DNA of 64,000 nucleotides from Sporobacter sp963677825 (lineage in GTDB: Bacteria > Bacillota > Clostridia > Oscillospirales > Oscillospiraceae). Location: assembly GCA_963677825.2 (NCBI GenBank), contig CAXXEF010000001.1, forward strand, positions 1,798,001 to 1,862,000, in the 5' to 3' direction. Position numbers and translations under genes: made by a program. How positions within the stretch are numbered: the stretch's first letter is position 1; each line of letters opens with the position of its first letter. Positions 22,882 to 31,509 of the stretch are shown piece by piece. The notes beneath the pieces were generated by a model. That model did no database searches, was not told where the DNA came from, and worked only from the letters and a program-made list of their open reading frames with translations.

Positions 22882-23616
22882 ATGATACTATTACCAGCAG
22901 TTGACGTCGTCGGCGGCAAGGCGGTTCGCCTGACGCGCGGCGATTACGACCAGATGACCGTCTACAGCGACGCACCGTGGCTCGTCGCCCGCTCATTCCA
23001 TGACGCGGGCGCGCGTTGGATGCACGTCGTCGACCTGGAGGGTGCGCGCGACGGCACGACGGAAAACTTCGATACCATTAAGCGCCTCATCGTCGACGGC
23101 GGGTTGAAGACGGAAGTCGGCGGCGGCATCCGCTCGCAGCACGTTATTGAACAATACCTCGACGCGGGCGCGGCGCGCGTGATCCTCGGCACGGCCGCCA
23201 TCACGCAGCCCGGCTTTGTCGGCGACATGGTCACGCGGTTCGGCGGCGATAAAATCGCCGTCGGCGTCGATGTGAAAAACGGCTTCGTCGCCATCAAGGG
23301 CTGGACGGAGGTCACCGAGATGCAGTGCCTAGACTTCTGCCAGCAGATGGCGGCCGCGGGCGTTAAAACCATCATCTGCACCGATATTTCAAAAGACGGC
23401 GTGCTCGGCGGCACCAATCAGGAACTGTATGCGGTGCTGACAAAATCCGTCGATGCGGCCATCATCGCCTCTGGCGGTGTTTCGTCTGTGGCAGACATCA
23501 CGGCGCTCAGCGCGGGTGGACTCGGCGGCGCAATTCTCGGCAAGGCGCTGTACGAAAAGCGGCTCGACCTCAAAGAGGCGCTCAAAGCCGCGGGCTCGCA
23601 GGAGGACGTACAATGA
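22882..23616 (+). CDS. hisA: Phosphoribosylformimino-5-aminoimidazole carboxamide ribotide isomerase
   Basis: TIM-barrel isomerase. 244 residues. LLPAVDVVGGKAVRL gives the catalytic Asp, and TDISKDG the second. GGGIRS and ASGGVSS are the phosphate-binding loops. Overlaps hisF by 4 nt. Confidence 0.96.
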   Translation: MILLPAVDVVGGKAVRLTRGDYDQMTVYSDAPWLVARSFHDAGARWMHVVDLEGARDGTTENFDTIKRLIVDGGLKTEVGGGIRSQHVIEQYLDAGAARVILGTAAITQPGFVGDMVTRFGGDKIAVGVDVKNGFVAIKGWTEVTEMQCLDFCQQMAAAGVKTIICTDISKDGVLGGTNQELYAVLTKSVDAAIIASGGVSSVADITALSAGGLGGAILGKALYEKRLDLKEALKAAGSQEDVQ

Positions 23617-24371
23617 TCACCAAACGCATCATCCCGTGCCTTGACGTACGCGACGGGCGCGTCGTCAAGGGCGTGAATTTTCTCGGCGTGAGCGACGTGT
23701 CGTCGCCCGTCGAACTCGGTAAGTTTTACAGCGATTCCGGCGCCGACGAGCTGGTGTTTTACGACATCACCGCCTCCTTTGAGGAGCGGGCACTCTTTAC
23801 GGAGATTCTCCGCGAGGTCGCCAGCTGCATTTTTATCCCGCTGACGGTCGGCGGCGGCATCAACACGGTGGACGACTTTGACCGGGTGCTCAAATGCGGC
23901 GCGGACAAGGTCAGCGTCAATTCCGGCGCGATCCGGAATCCCCAGTTGATCGAAGACGCGGCCAAGCGCTACGGTGACCAGTGCGTCGTGCTCTCTGTTG
24001 ACGTCAAGCGCGTCGACGGGCAGTTTCACGTGTTTGCCAAGGGCGGGCGCGAGGACACAGGCATGGATGCCATCGAGTGGATGCGCCGCGGTGAAGCGCT
24101 CGGCGCGGGCGAACTCGTCGTCAACAGCATCGACACAGACGGCGTAAAAACCGGCTTCGACATCGAGATGCTCGCGGCTGTTTGCGAAGCCGTGTCGATT
24201 CCCGTTATCGCTTCCGGCGGCGCCGGCGGCGTCGACGATTTCGTCACGCTGTTCAAGACGCTGCCGAAAGTAGACGCCGGTCTCGCCGCGTCGATCTTCC
24301 ACTTCGGCGAAGTTAAAATCCCGGACCTCAAACACACGCTGGCAGACGCCGGCATTACCATGCGGATTTAA
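23613..24371 (+). CDS. hisF: Imidazole glycerol phosphate synthase cyclase subunit
   Basis: TIM-barrel cyclase partner of HisH. 252 residues. IIPCLDVRDGRVVKGVNF at the N-terminus with the catalytic Asp, VGGGI and ASGGAGG phosphate loops, and NSIDTDGVKTGFD with the second Asp. Confidence 0.97.
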   Translation: MITKRIIPCLDVRDGRVVKGVNFLGVSDVSSPVELGKFYSDSGADELVFYDITASFEERALFTEILREVASCIFIPLTVGGGINTVDDFDRVLKCGADKVSVNSGAIRNPQLIEDAAKRYGDQCVVLSVDVKRVDGQFHVFAKGGREDTGMDAIEWMRRGEALGAGELVVNSIDTDGVKTGFDIEMLAAVCEAVSIPVIASGGAGGVDDFVTLFKTLPKVDAGLAASIFHFGEVKIPDLKHTLADAGITMRI

Positions 24372-24414
24372 GAGAAGTCAACCGGAACGACATTTTTTGG
24401 TTTAGGAGTACACA

Positions 24415-25068
24415 ATGATCGATATTGAATCGCTGAAGTTTGATGAAAAGGGTCTCATCCCGGCCGTTGTGATCGATGCGGGCACGAAAGACGTGCTGAT
24501 GGTCGCGTATATGAACCGCGAAAGCCTCGAGATCAGCATGCGCGAGAAGCGCACCTGCTTTTGGTCGCGCTCGCGAGGGGAGCTGTGGCGCAAGGGCGAC
24601 ACGTCCGGCGCGGTGCAGCATATCAAGCGCATCAAAGCCGACTGCGACCGCGATACGCTGCTTGTCACCGTCGACAAAGATGGTCCGGCCTGCCATCTCG
24701 GCAATGAAACCTGCTTTGAAGATGACCTTTTCGTCGCCGACGACGCGGCGCCGTCGTTCTCGATGGACGATCTGATGGCGCTCATTGAGGGGCGCAAAAC
24801 GAATCCCCAGGAGGGCTCGTACACGACGTACCTGTTCGACAAGGGGCTTGACAAGATTCTGAAAAAAGTCGGCGAGGAATGCACGGAAGTCATCATCGCC
24901 GCGAAGGATAACGATAAAAAGGAAACCATCTATGAGCTCAGTGATCTCGTCTACCATGCGATGGTGCTGATGATTGAGCAGGGCATCACGCTGGACGAAG
25001 TGAAAAGCGAGCTTGCGTCCCGGCATGTGGTGGATAAGAAAACAAAACAGGAGAAGTCGACGTCATGA
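24415..25068 (+). CDS. hisIE: Bifunctional phosphoribosyl-AMP cyclohydrolase / phosphoribosyl-ATP pyrophosphatase
   Basis: 217 residues, a fusion. HisI half (about 1-115): VLMVAYMNRESLE, FWSRSRGELWRKGDTSG and the metal-binding CDRD and CHLG cysteines. HisE half (about 125-210): GSYTTYLFDKGLDKILKKVGEE with the helical pyrophosphatase acidic cluster EECTEVIIAAKD. Catalyses steps two and three of the pathway. Confidence 0.96.
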   Translation: MIDIESLKFDEKGLIPAVVIDAGTKDVLMVAYMNRESLEISMREKRTCFWSRSRGELWRKGDTSGAVQHIKRIKADCDRDTLLVTVDKDGPACHLGNETCFEDDLFVADDAAPSFSMDDLMALIEGRKTNPQEGSYTTYLFDKGLDKILKKVGEECTEVIIAAKDNDKKETIYELSDLVYHAMVLMIEQGITLDEVKSELASRHVVDKKTKQEKSTS

Positions 25069-25880
25069 GGCTGTTGTCAAACTTCCACGCCCACTCAACG
25101 TATTGCGACGGCGTGCTCTCGTGCGAGGAGATGGTTCAGGCCGCGGCCGATAAAGGGCTTGAGGCGTTCGGCCTGTCCGGGCACGCGTATATGGGCTTTC
25201 AGACCGACTGGTGCATGACGCCCGAGGGGACGGCGGACTACGTCGTTGAGACGGCGCGGCTGAAGCTGGAGTACGGTGACCGGATGACGCTGTTTACCGG
25301 CGTCGAGCTGGATTATTACGCCGACTGGCCGGTCGACGAGTTCGACTATGTCATCGGCTCGGTACATTACATCCAAAAAGACGGGCAGCTGCTGCTTGTT
25401 GACGAGAGCGAAGAAGACCAGCGCGCCCAAGTCGAGAGGTATTTCGGCGGTGACTATTACGCGTATGCGCGTGATTACTACCACACAATCGCCGAGATTG
25501 TGCCAAAAACGCGGCCGGACTTTATCGGCCATTTTGATTTGATCGCCAAATTCAACGAAAGCGGCAAACTCTTCAACGAAACCGATCCGCGCTACACCGC
25601 GCCTGCGCTCGAGGCGCTTGACGCGATTACCGAAACGCACAAGCTTTTTGAGATCAACACCGGCGCAATGTACCGTGTCGGGCGCGAGGTGCCGTATCCG
25701 TCGCCGTTTTTACTTAAAGAGCTTCACAAACGCGGCGGCGAGATCATTTTATCCAGTGACAGCCACGACAGCGCATCGATCTGCTACAAATTCGACGAGG
25801 CGGCAGCGCTGGCGAAAAGCTGCGGCTTCAAGTGGGCGAAAACGCTCACGCCGGACGGTTTTGTCGACTATAAGCTTTGA
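25065..25880 (+). CDS. hisK: Histidinol-phosphatase, PHP family
   Basis: Removes phosphate from histidinol phosphate. 271 residues. PHP metal-site motifs: FHAHSTYCDG, GLSGHA, GVELDYY, GSVHYI, IGHFDLI and SSDSHD. Overlaps hisIE by 4 nt and completes the pathway, consistent with HisB being monofunctional here. Confidence 0.93.
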   Translation: MRLLSNFHAHSTYCDGVLSCEEMVQAAADKGLEAFGLSGHAYMGFQTDWCMTPEGTADYVVETARLKLEYGDRMTLFTGVELDYYADWPVDEFDYVIGSVHYIQKDGQLLLVDESEEDQRAQVERYFGGDYYAYARDYYHTIAEIVPKTRPDFIGHFDLIAKFNESGKLFNETDPRYTAPALEALDAITETHKLFEINTGAMYRVGREVPYPSPFLLKELHKRGGEIILSSDSHDSASICYKFDEAAALAKSCGFKWAKTLTPDGFVDYKL

Positions 25881-25936
25881 GCGGCCGATAGGACACCTGT
25901 GCCGCACCGATATAAACAACGACAATACGTAAATAG

Positions 25937-25973
25937 GATGCCGGAGTCTGAGTGATTCCGGCATCTTTGGCTT
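25937..25973 (+). terminator. Likely terminator of the histidine operon
   Basis: GATGCCGGA and TCCGGCATC form a 9-bp stem, followed by a weak T-tract (TTTGGCTTCTT). Confidence 0.6.
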
Positions 25974-26008
25974 CTTGCGAGGAATAATGTTTTTATATTG
26001 TGCAAAGA

Positions 26009-26026
26009 TTGTTAAATATTTATCAA
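26009..26026 (+). promoter_or_regulatory. Rex-like palindrome upstream of the ABC importer
   Basis: TTGTTAA-ATAT-TTATCAA agrees with the Rex pattern at 13 of 14 half-site bases. It ends 8 nt upstream of the -35 of the importer promoter. The surrounding DNA is AT-rich, so chance is possible. Confidence 0.4.
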
Positions 26027-26034
26027 ATAAAGCT

Positions 26035-26063
26035 TTGACAATGCGGTGTGTGTGCGATAACAT
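26035..26063 (+). promoter_or_regulatory. Promoter of the ABC importer operon
   Basis: TTGACA (26035-26040), 17 nt, TAACAT (26058-26063). Confidence 0.75.
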
Positions 26064-26129
26064 TTTATGCAGTACTATACCGGTGCCGCGATCGACCGGC
26101 ATCGTGGTTTGACTAAGAAGGGGATTCGT

Positions 26130-27194
26130 ATGAAAAAAGCACTTTCAATTTTATGGATATTAATTCTCGCACTGGCGCTCGTCGCCTGTTCGAGCGGGAC
26201 AACGGCGTCGCCGTCGCCGAGCGACGAAGCAACGCCGAGTGCGTCGACATCACCGTCTGATGAGCCGACGCCATCGGACGAGCCGTCGCCGACGGAGAAG
26301 CTCAGCGTCAGCGCTGGCTTTCTTAAAGGTCCGACGGGCATCGGCGCGTCGTATTTGATGGAGCAGGCGGACGCAGGCAACACCCTGCTCGACTACACGT
26401 TCACGGTCGAGTCCGATCCGTCGATTGTGACGAGCTCGATCATTTCCGGCGACTTGGACATCGCCGCCGTGCCGACGAACGTCGCCTCGGTACTGTATAA
26501 CAAGACGGAAGGGGCCGTGAAGATCGTCGCGGTCAACACGCTCAGTGTGCTGTACATTCTTGAAAACGGTAATAGCGTCCAATCTGTTGCGGATTTGGCC
26601 GGCAAAACGATTTACGCGATGGGGCAGGCGGCCAACCCCGAGTACGTCCTCAATTATATCCTGCGCCAGAACGGCCTGGAGCCCGGTGAAGACGTGACGG
26701 TAGAGTACATGGACGCAGGGGAGCTGGCCACCAAAATGACGGCCGGTGATATTGATATCGCCATGCTGCCGGTGCCGATGTCGACGACGGTGCTCGTTAA
26801 AAACGCGGATGTGCGCGTCGCGCTTGATATTGGCGACGAGTGGGAAGCCGTGACGGGCGGTAACACGCTTGCGCAGGGCTGTATCGTCGTGCGCGCGGAC
26901 ATCGATAATGTCGACGAAGTCGTCGCCGACTTTTTGGCCGATTACGAAACGTCCATGGCCTTCATGATGGACGAAGCGACTATCGATGAAGCGGCCGCGC
27001 TGGCCGCGCAGTACGAAATCGTACCGTCCGAGGCGATCGCCAAGGCGGCGCTCCCCGATAGCGGCTTGATATTTATTGCCGGTGCTGATAACATTAAAAA
27101 CAGCATTTCCGGCTATTTCGACGTGCTATTCACCGCCGATCCGAAATCTTTAGGGGGAGCGATCCCGGATGACGCGTTCTACTTCGACAGTTAA
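26130..27194 (+). CDS. ABC transporter substrate-binding lipoprotein (NMT1/SsuA-like)
   Basis: 354 residues. Lipoprotein signal with lipobox LVAC at about residues 16-19, then a Ser/Pro/Asp/Glu-rich linker (about 22-55). The binding domain follows: an ISGDLDIAAVPTNVASVLYN block, VADLAGKTIYAMGQ and AGDIDIAMLPVP, typical of the nitrate/sulfonate/thiamine-precursor SBP family. The ligand cannot be told from sequence. ATG 26130 has GAAGGGGA upstream; a longer reading to 26067 is not favoured because it precedes the signal peptide. First gene of a three-gene importer. Confidence 0.9.
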   Translation: MKKALSILWILILALALVACSSGTTASPSPSDEATPSASTSPSDEPTPSDEPSPTEKLSVSAGFLKGPTGIGASYLMEQADAGNTLLDYTFTVESDPSIVTSSIISGDLDIAAVPTNVASVLYNKTEGAVKIVAVNTLSVLYILENGNSVQSVADLAGKTIYAMGQAANPEYVLNYILRQNGLEPGEDVTVEYMDAGELATKMTAGDIDIAMLPVPMSTTVLVKNADVRVALDIGDEWEAVTGGNTLAQGCIVVRADIDNVDEVVADFLADYETSMAFMMDEATIDEAAALAAQYEIVPSEAIAKAALPDSGLIFIAGADNIKNSISGYFDVLFTADPKSLGGAIPDDAFYFDS

Positions 27195-27933
27195 TAAAAC
27201 AGTCAAAGCCATTGGCGTCCTGCTGTTCTGGGCGCTCGTCTGGCAGCTGGCGGCGCTTGGCGTGGGGCAGGAACTGATCCTGCCCTCGCCGATCAGCGTC
27301 GCGCGGACGCTGATGGAGCTTGGTGCGACCGCCCCGTTTTGGATGACGGCCGGGCGGTCGCTTTTAAACATTTTTATCGGCTTTACGATCGGCGTTTGTG
27401 CCGGAACGCTGCTGGCGTTTATGACGGCGTTCATTCCAGTGCTCGATGCGCTGTTGTCACCGGCTGTTCGCGTTGTCCGCGCAACACCGGTGGTGTCGTT
27501 CATCATCCTCGCGCTCATCTGGCTCGGCAAAGCGCGTGTACCGGCGTTTGCCTCGGCGCTGATGGTGACGCCCGTCATCTGGCAGGCGTCGTATGCGGCA
27601 CTGCGCGATACGGATAAAAAGCTACTTGAGATGGCACACGTCTATCACTTCAGCGCAGGTAAGACGCTGCGGCTGGTGTACATCCCGTCTATGCGCACAG
27701 CGTGGAGCGCCGCGTGCGCGACGGCCATGGGTCTTGGCTGGAAGTCCGGTATTGCCGCCGAGGTCATTTGTCAGGCGCGCCTGACGATCGGCAATGAGCT
27801 GTACAGTGCGAAAATTTACCTTGAGACGTCGGCGCTGTTCGCGTGGACGGCGGTCGTCATCTGTCTGAGCCTGATTTTAGAAAATGTGCTTGCGCGCTTA
27901 TTTTTTAAAAAGCGGGGGAGGGCCGGGGTATGA
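27169..27933 (+). CDS. ABC transporter permease (SsuC/TauC type)
   Basis: 254 residues, about six membrane segments. The BPD_transp_1 coupling motif is in the stretch KLLEMAHVYHFSAGKTLRLVYIPSM (EAA-type loop). It overlaps the SBP gene by 26 nt and the ATPase gene by 4 nt. Confidence 0.92.
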   Translation: MTRSTSTVNKTVKAIGVLLFWALVWQLAALGVGQELILPSPISVARTLMELGATAPFWMTAGRSLLNIFIGFTIGVCAGTLLAFMTAFIPVLDALLSPAVRVVRATPVVSFIILALIWLGKARVPAFASALMVTPVIWQASYAALRDTDKKLLEMAHVYHFSAGKTLRLVYIPSMRTAWSAACATAMGLGWKSGIAAEVICQARLTIGNELYSAKIYLETSALFAWTAVVICLSLILENVLARLFFKKRGRAGV

Positions 27934-28484
27934 TCCACATCGACGGCCTGCGCTTTGACTACGACGGAACGCGCGTGATTGATGATTTGACGGCGACGCT
28001 GGGACGGCGCACGTGTGTGACCGGTCCGTCCGGCGTTGGGAAAACGACGCTGCTGCGGCTGCTCGCGGGGCTGGAAAAGCCGTCCGCCGGGACGATCACC
28101 GGTGTGCCGGCGCGTGTAGCGGTTTTATTTCAGGAGGATCGGCTGTTGTCATGGTGCTCGGCACGCCAAAACGTCGCGGCGGTACTGCCGCCAACGCGCG
28201 GCGGCGAAGCGGACGAGTGGCTGCGTCAAGTCGAGCTCGGCGAGCAGATGGACAGCCTGCCCGACAAATTGTCCGGCGGGCAAAAGCGCCGCGTCGCGCT
28301 GGCGCGCGCGCTCGCGTTCGGCGGCGGGCTGCTGATCCTCGACGAGCCGTTTAAGGGGCTTGATCCGGCGCTGACCGAGCGCATGGCGGCGCTCATAACC
28401 GCGCAGGACACGGCGATTGTCGCGTCGGTGCACGCCGCTGACGAGATCATGCTGCTGGGCGGCGAGATTATAAAATTAGCATAA
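27930..28484 (+). CDS. ABC transporter ATP-binding protein, short
   Basis: 184 residues, shorter than the usual 240-260 for this class because the region after the His switch is missing. Walker A GPSGVGKTT, Q-loop LFQED, signature LSGGQKRR, Walker B LLILDEPF and a late His in ASVHAADE are all present, so it should be able to hydrolyse ATP. Powers the importer. Confidence 0.93.
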   Translation: MIHIDGLRFDYDGTRVIDDLTATLGRRTCVTGPSGVGKTTLLRLLAGLEKPSAGTITGVPARVAVLFQEDRLLSWCSARQNVAAVLPPTRGGEADEWLRQVELGEQMDSLPDKLSGGQKRRVALARALAFGGGLLILDEPFKGLDPALTERMAALITAQDTAIVASVHAADEIMLLGGEIIKLA

Positions 28485-28485
28485 A

Positions 28486-28519
28486 AGCGCGCCCCGTTTT
28501 ACGGGGCGCGCTTTTTTGT
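28486..28519 (+). terminator. Terminator of the ABC importer operon
   Basis: AAGCGCGCCCCG pairs with CGGGGCGCGCTT, followed by TTTTTT. Confidence 0.93.
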
Positions 28520-28565
28520 TTATAATGATTCATAAAGCAGTCAAAAATAAAATTTGGAGGCGGCG

Positions 28566-29420
28566 ATGAGCAATCGATTCGAGGGATGGTATTTTAAGCA
28601 GCACAGCGGACAAAATATGATAGCGTTTATTCCGGCAATGCATGTGACGGACGGACATCGTTCCGGCTCCCTGCAGGTCGTTATGCCGGAGCGGGCGTAT
28701 TATATCGACCTGCCGGACGGCGCCGTCACGATCGACCGGCGATCGTTTACCATCCGTGCCGGCGCAAGCACGTTTTCACCAAGCGGCGCCATGCTCGATA
28801 TTGAGGCCGACGGCATCCGCGTCACCGGCCGGCTGACATACACAGGCTGGACACCGCCGAACGGCGACATCATGGGCCCGTATCGATTTGTGCCGAACAT
28901 GGAGTGCCGCCACAGTGTCTTCAGCATGGCGCATATGGTCGAGGGGCAGCTGACCGTCAACGGGCAAACGCTTGATTTTAGCGGCGGCAGGGGCTATACA
29001 GAGGGCGACCGCGGGCGCGTGTTCCCGCGCCGATACGTCTGGACGCAGGCCGACTGGGCAAACGGCGGCACGTCGTCAGTGATGCTCTCGGCTGCCGAGG
29101 TACACCCGTTTGGACGACGGTTCGTCGGTATCGTCGGATTCGTCTGGCACGAAGGGCGCGAGCTGCGCCTGGCGACGTATCGCGGCGCGAAGCTGGACAG
29201 CTTGTCGGCCGACGCCGTTTCGATCCGGCAGGGCGCGTACACGCTGACGGCGCAGCTGCTCGACGGCGCGACGCGTGAGCTGCGCGCGCCGACATCCGGC
29301 GGCATGATTCGTCTGATCAAGGAGCGGCTGCGATGCCGCACGCGGTACATCTTGACTGAAAACGGCCGCGTCATTTTCGACGTCACATCCGACGCGGCAA
29401 GCTTTGAGTCGGAGGTTTAA
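28566..29420 (+). CDS. Tocopherol-cyclase-like domain protein
   Basis: 284 residues, beta-rich, soluble, no signal peptide. The opening FEGWYFKQHSG, the middle GWTPPNGDIMGPYRFVPNMECRHSVFSMAH and the GRGYTEGDRGRVFPRRYVWTQAD block match the tocopherol cyclase (VTE1-like) family, which is present in many bacteria that make no tocopherol. Its bacterial substrate is unknown. GGAGG is 5 nt from the ATG. The next gene begins 20 nt later, so it is likely co-transcribed with the photoproduct lyase. Confidence 0.8.
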   Translation: MSNRFEGWYFKQHSGQNMIAFIPAMHVTDGHRSGSLQVVMPERAYYIDLPDGAVTIDRRSFTIRAGASTFSPSGAMLDIEADGIRVTGRLTYTGWTPPNGDIMGPYRFVPNMECRHSVFSMAHMVEGQLTVNGQTLDFSGGRGYTEGDRGRVFPRRYVWTQADWANGGTSSVMLSAAEVHPFGRRFVGIVGFVWHEGRELRLATYRGAKLDSLSADAVSIRQGAYTLTAQLLDGATRELRAPTSGGMIRLIKERLRCRTRYILTENGRVIFDVTSDAASFESEV

Positions 29421-29440
29421 ACGATAAGTGGAGTGATGCC

Positions 29441-30436
29441 ATGTTCCCGGAGCAGATATATTACGAACCGGCGGCGCTCGAGTATCCGCTGGGCAAAAAG
29501 CTGAGGGAAAAGTATGCGGATAAAACGTGGATCGCCGTTGCAAGCCACAACAATATCCCCGAATTGCGCAGCCTGCCCAACGCAGCGTTTCCGACGCTTA
29601 AGCGGTATTTAATCGTCGGTGTGCGCAAAACGCACCGGTATGTGGAAAACCACAAGGTGTCCGACTGGCTCGTACCGTTTTCGTCCTCAGGCTGTACGGC
29701 GATGTGCCTGTACTGCTATCTCGTATGCAACTATAATAAATGCGCGTATCTGCGCGTTTTCACAAATGTGGAGCAGATGCTGCGCCGATTGATCGACAAA
29801 TCGCTCGCCGCTGAGCGCGCCGAGACGTTTGAAATCGGCAGCAACAGTGATCTCGTGCTGGAAAATACGATCACCGGCAATCTGCCGTGGGTGATTGAGC
29901 AGTTCGCGCGCGAGGGGCGCGGCGCGATCACGTTCCCGACGAAATTTGACATGGTTGAGCCACTGCTCGGGCTCGACCACCGCGGCAAAACGATCTTCCG
30001 TATGAGTGTCAACCCGGACGAGATCGTCAGGCGCGTAGAGCTTGGCACGTCGCCGCTCGTAAAGCGTGTCGAGGCGCTCAACCGGATGGCCGAGGCGGGG
30101 TACAGAGCCGGCCTCTTAATTGCGCCCGTTATCCTCGACGAGGGCTGGCAGACGCAGTACAGCGAGCTGATCGACACGCTCGCCGACACGCTCAGTCCGA
30201 TAGTCAAAAAATCGGCGTTCATCGAGATTATCTTTATGACGTACAGCTTTGTGCAAAACGCGATCAACACCGACGCGCTCCCGGCGGCGCCCGCGCTGTA
30301 CGACCGCGCACGCATGACCGGCCGCGGACGCGGCAAATACTGCTATAAAAATAAATACCGCGCTGAGGCTGAAGCGTTTTTCCGCGATAAGCTGGCCGAT
30401 GCGCTGCCCGAAATGAAGATTTGGTATATCGCGTGA
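29441..30436 (+). CDS. splB: Spore photoproduct lyase-like radical SAM protein
   Basis: 331 residues, the length of SPL. Repairs spore photoproduct (5-thyminyl-5,6-dihydrothymine) with SAM. Radical SAM cysteines C85, C89 and C92 (GCTAMCLYC). Family blocks FEIGSNSDLVLENTITGN, FPTKFDMVEPLL, SVNPDEIVRRVELGTS and the C-terminal TGRGRGKYCYK are present. By my alignment to B. subtilis SPL from memory, the H-donor Cys141 position is Ser here; C96 and C101 nearby could substitute. The clostridial branch may use a different cysteine. Confidence 0.88.
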   Translation: MFPEQIYYEPAALEYPLGKKLREKYADKTWIAVASHNNIPELRSLPNAAFPTLKRYLIVGVRKTHRYVENHKVSDWLVPFSSSGCTAMCLYCYLVCNYNKCAYLRVFTNVEQMLRRLIDKSLAAERAETFEIGSNSDLVLENTITGNLPWVIEQFAREGRGAITFPTKFDMVEPLLGLDHRGKTIFRMSVNPDEIVRRVELGTSPLVKRVEALNRMAEAGYRAGLLIAPVILDEGWQTQYSELIDTLADTLSPIVKKSAFIEIIFMTYSFVQNAINTDALPAAPALYDRARMTGRGRGKYCYKNKYRAEAEAFFRDKLADALPEMKIWYIA

Positions 30437-30450
30437 CCGTGTGTCGCCGA

Positions 30451-30485
30451 TAAAAAAAGCGCCCGGACAATTTTCCGGGCGCTTT
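30451..30485. terminator. Bidirectional terminator
   Basis: AAAAGCGCCCGGA pairs with TCCGGGCGCTTTT around a short loop. It separates the lyase gene from the convergent Gld-type operon. Confidence 0.92.
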
Positions 30486-30495
30486 TCGCGTTATT

Positions 30496-31509
30496 TTATT
30501 GACCCATCGTCGCCAACGCTTCAAGCAACGGGTCGACGACGGCGCCGGGCAGCACGCATATCTGGCGAGCGGCGTTGTCGGTCCGTGCATAGTAGCCCGT
30601 ACCGTCTTCAAGTGCAGCGCCGATTTCAACGGTCCCCTCGGCTATTGCCGCGTCTTCAGTGTCCGTTTCGGTATAAGTATATCGGACAGTAAGCGCCGGC
30701 TGGATGAGGCCGGTTGCGTCGAGCGTGTCGTTGTCCGGTGCGTAGTAAGCACAAGACGAGAATTCGGCGCTCGTCAGCGCAGTCAGGACGCCGCCGACGT
30801 AGTCCGACGGCGATTTTTCCGCTTCACCGGGGAAGACGAAATCCTCGACAGGCGTCACAGAGGCATTAGTGCCGACGCCCCAGCCATCTTCAGTGCGTAC
30901 CAGGATAAGCGTCCGAGCTTCAGGCATCAGCGTGTCTGAGCGCAGCGTGACCGACTGCAGGGCATCCTTGTCCGTCTTCGGCAGCGTGTCAAGCACGATG
31001 AGGTTCATCCGGTCAAAGTCCAGCGTCGTTGTAATCGACGTTGACACCGTGTATACCATAGACGGATCGTCCGTCATGGCGTAGATGTTCTCGCCAATCT
31101 GACCGCCGAGCTTCAGCGTGTACACGCCGCCCGTTTCTTCGGTGAGCGTGACGGTATACGCCGCTGGGTCAAGCCCGAACTCATCAAGATTGTCCGGCGT
31201 ATCAAACGCGCGGACAGCCGACGTGGCGGTGAACGCCGTGATCATCTTGCTGATCGCGTCTTGGTCGAGCGGGAACGCCGGATCATCTGTAACGCGCCAG
31301 ACGTCATTCTCGAGGGTGAACGACAGGGTCGTCTCCCCGTCGGTGTAGCTTAGGGAGGCCGCCGCGCCGATATCGGACGCGAACAGCTCCGGCGCTGCCG
31401 ACACGGACGGATCGTCATCGCCGCCCAGTGTCGTCACCGCGATATACGCCCCGGCAAGCACGGCGAGAACGACGGTGAGTATAATCAGGGTTTTGGCGTT
31501 TTTACTCAT
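30496..31509 (-). CDS. DUF4340 domain protein of the Gld-type ABC operon
   Basis: 337 residues. One N-terminal membrane segment (about residues 6-25), then an extracytoplasmic region of repeated beta-rich units (SFTLENDVWRVTDDPAFPLDQDAISKMI and GLDPAAYTVTLTEETGGVYTLKLGG), the DUF4340 pattern. The ATG at 31509 is shared with the previous stop (TGATG). An accessory to the ABC system upstream; no catalytic motif. Confidence 0.85.
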   Translation of the reverse strand: MSKNAKTLIILTVVLAVLAGAYIAVTTLGGDDDPSVSAAPELFASDIGAAASLSYTDGETTLSFTLENDVWRVTDDPAFPLDQDAISKMITAFTATSAVRAFDTPDNLDEFGLDPAAYTVTLTEETGGVYTLKLGGQIGENIYAMTDDPSMVYTVSTSITTTLDFDRMNLIVLDTLPKTDKDALQSVTLRSDTLMPEARTLILVRTEDGWGVGTNASVTPVEDFVFPGEAEKSPSDYVGGVLTALTSAEFSSCAYYAPDNDTLDATGLIQPALTVRYTYTETDTEDAAIAEGTVEIGAALEDGTGYYARTDNAARQICVLPGAVVDPLLEALATMGQ

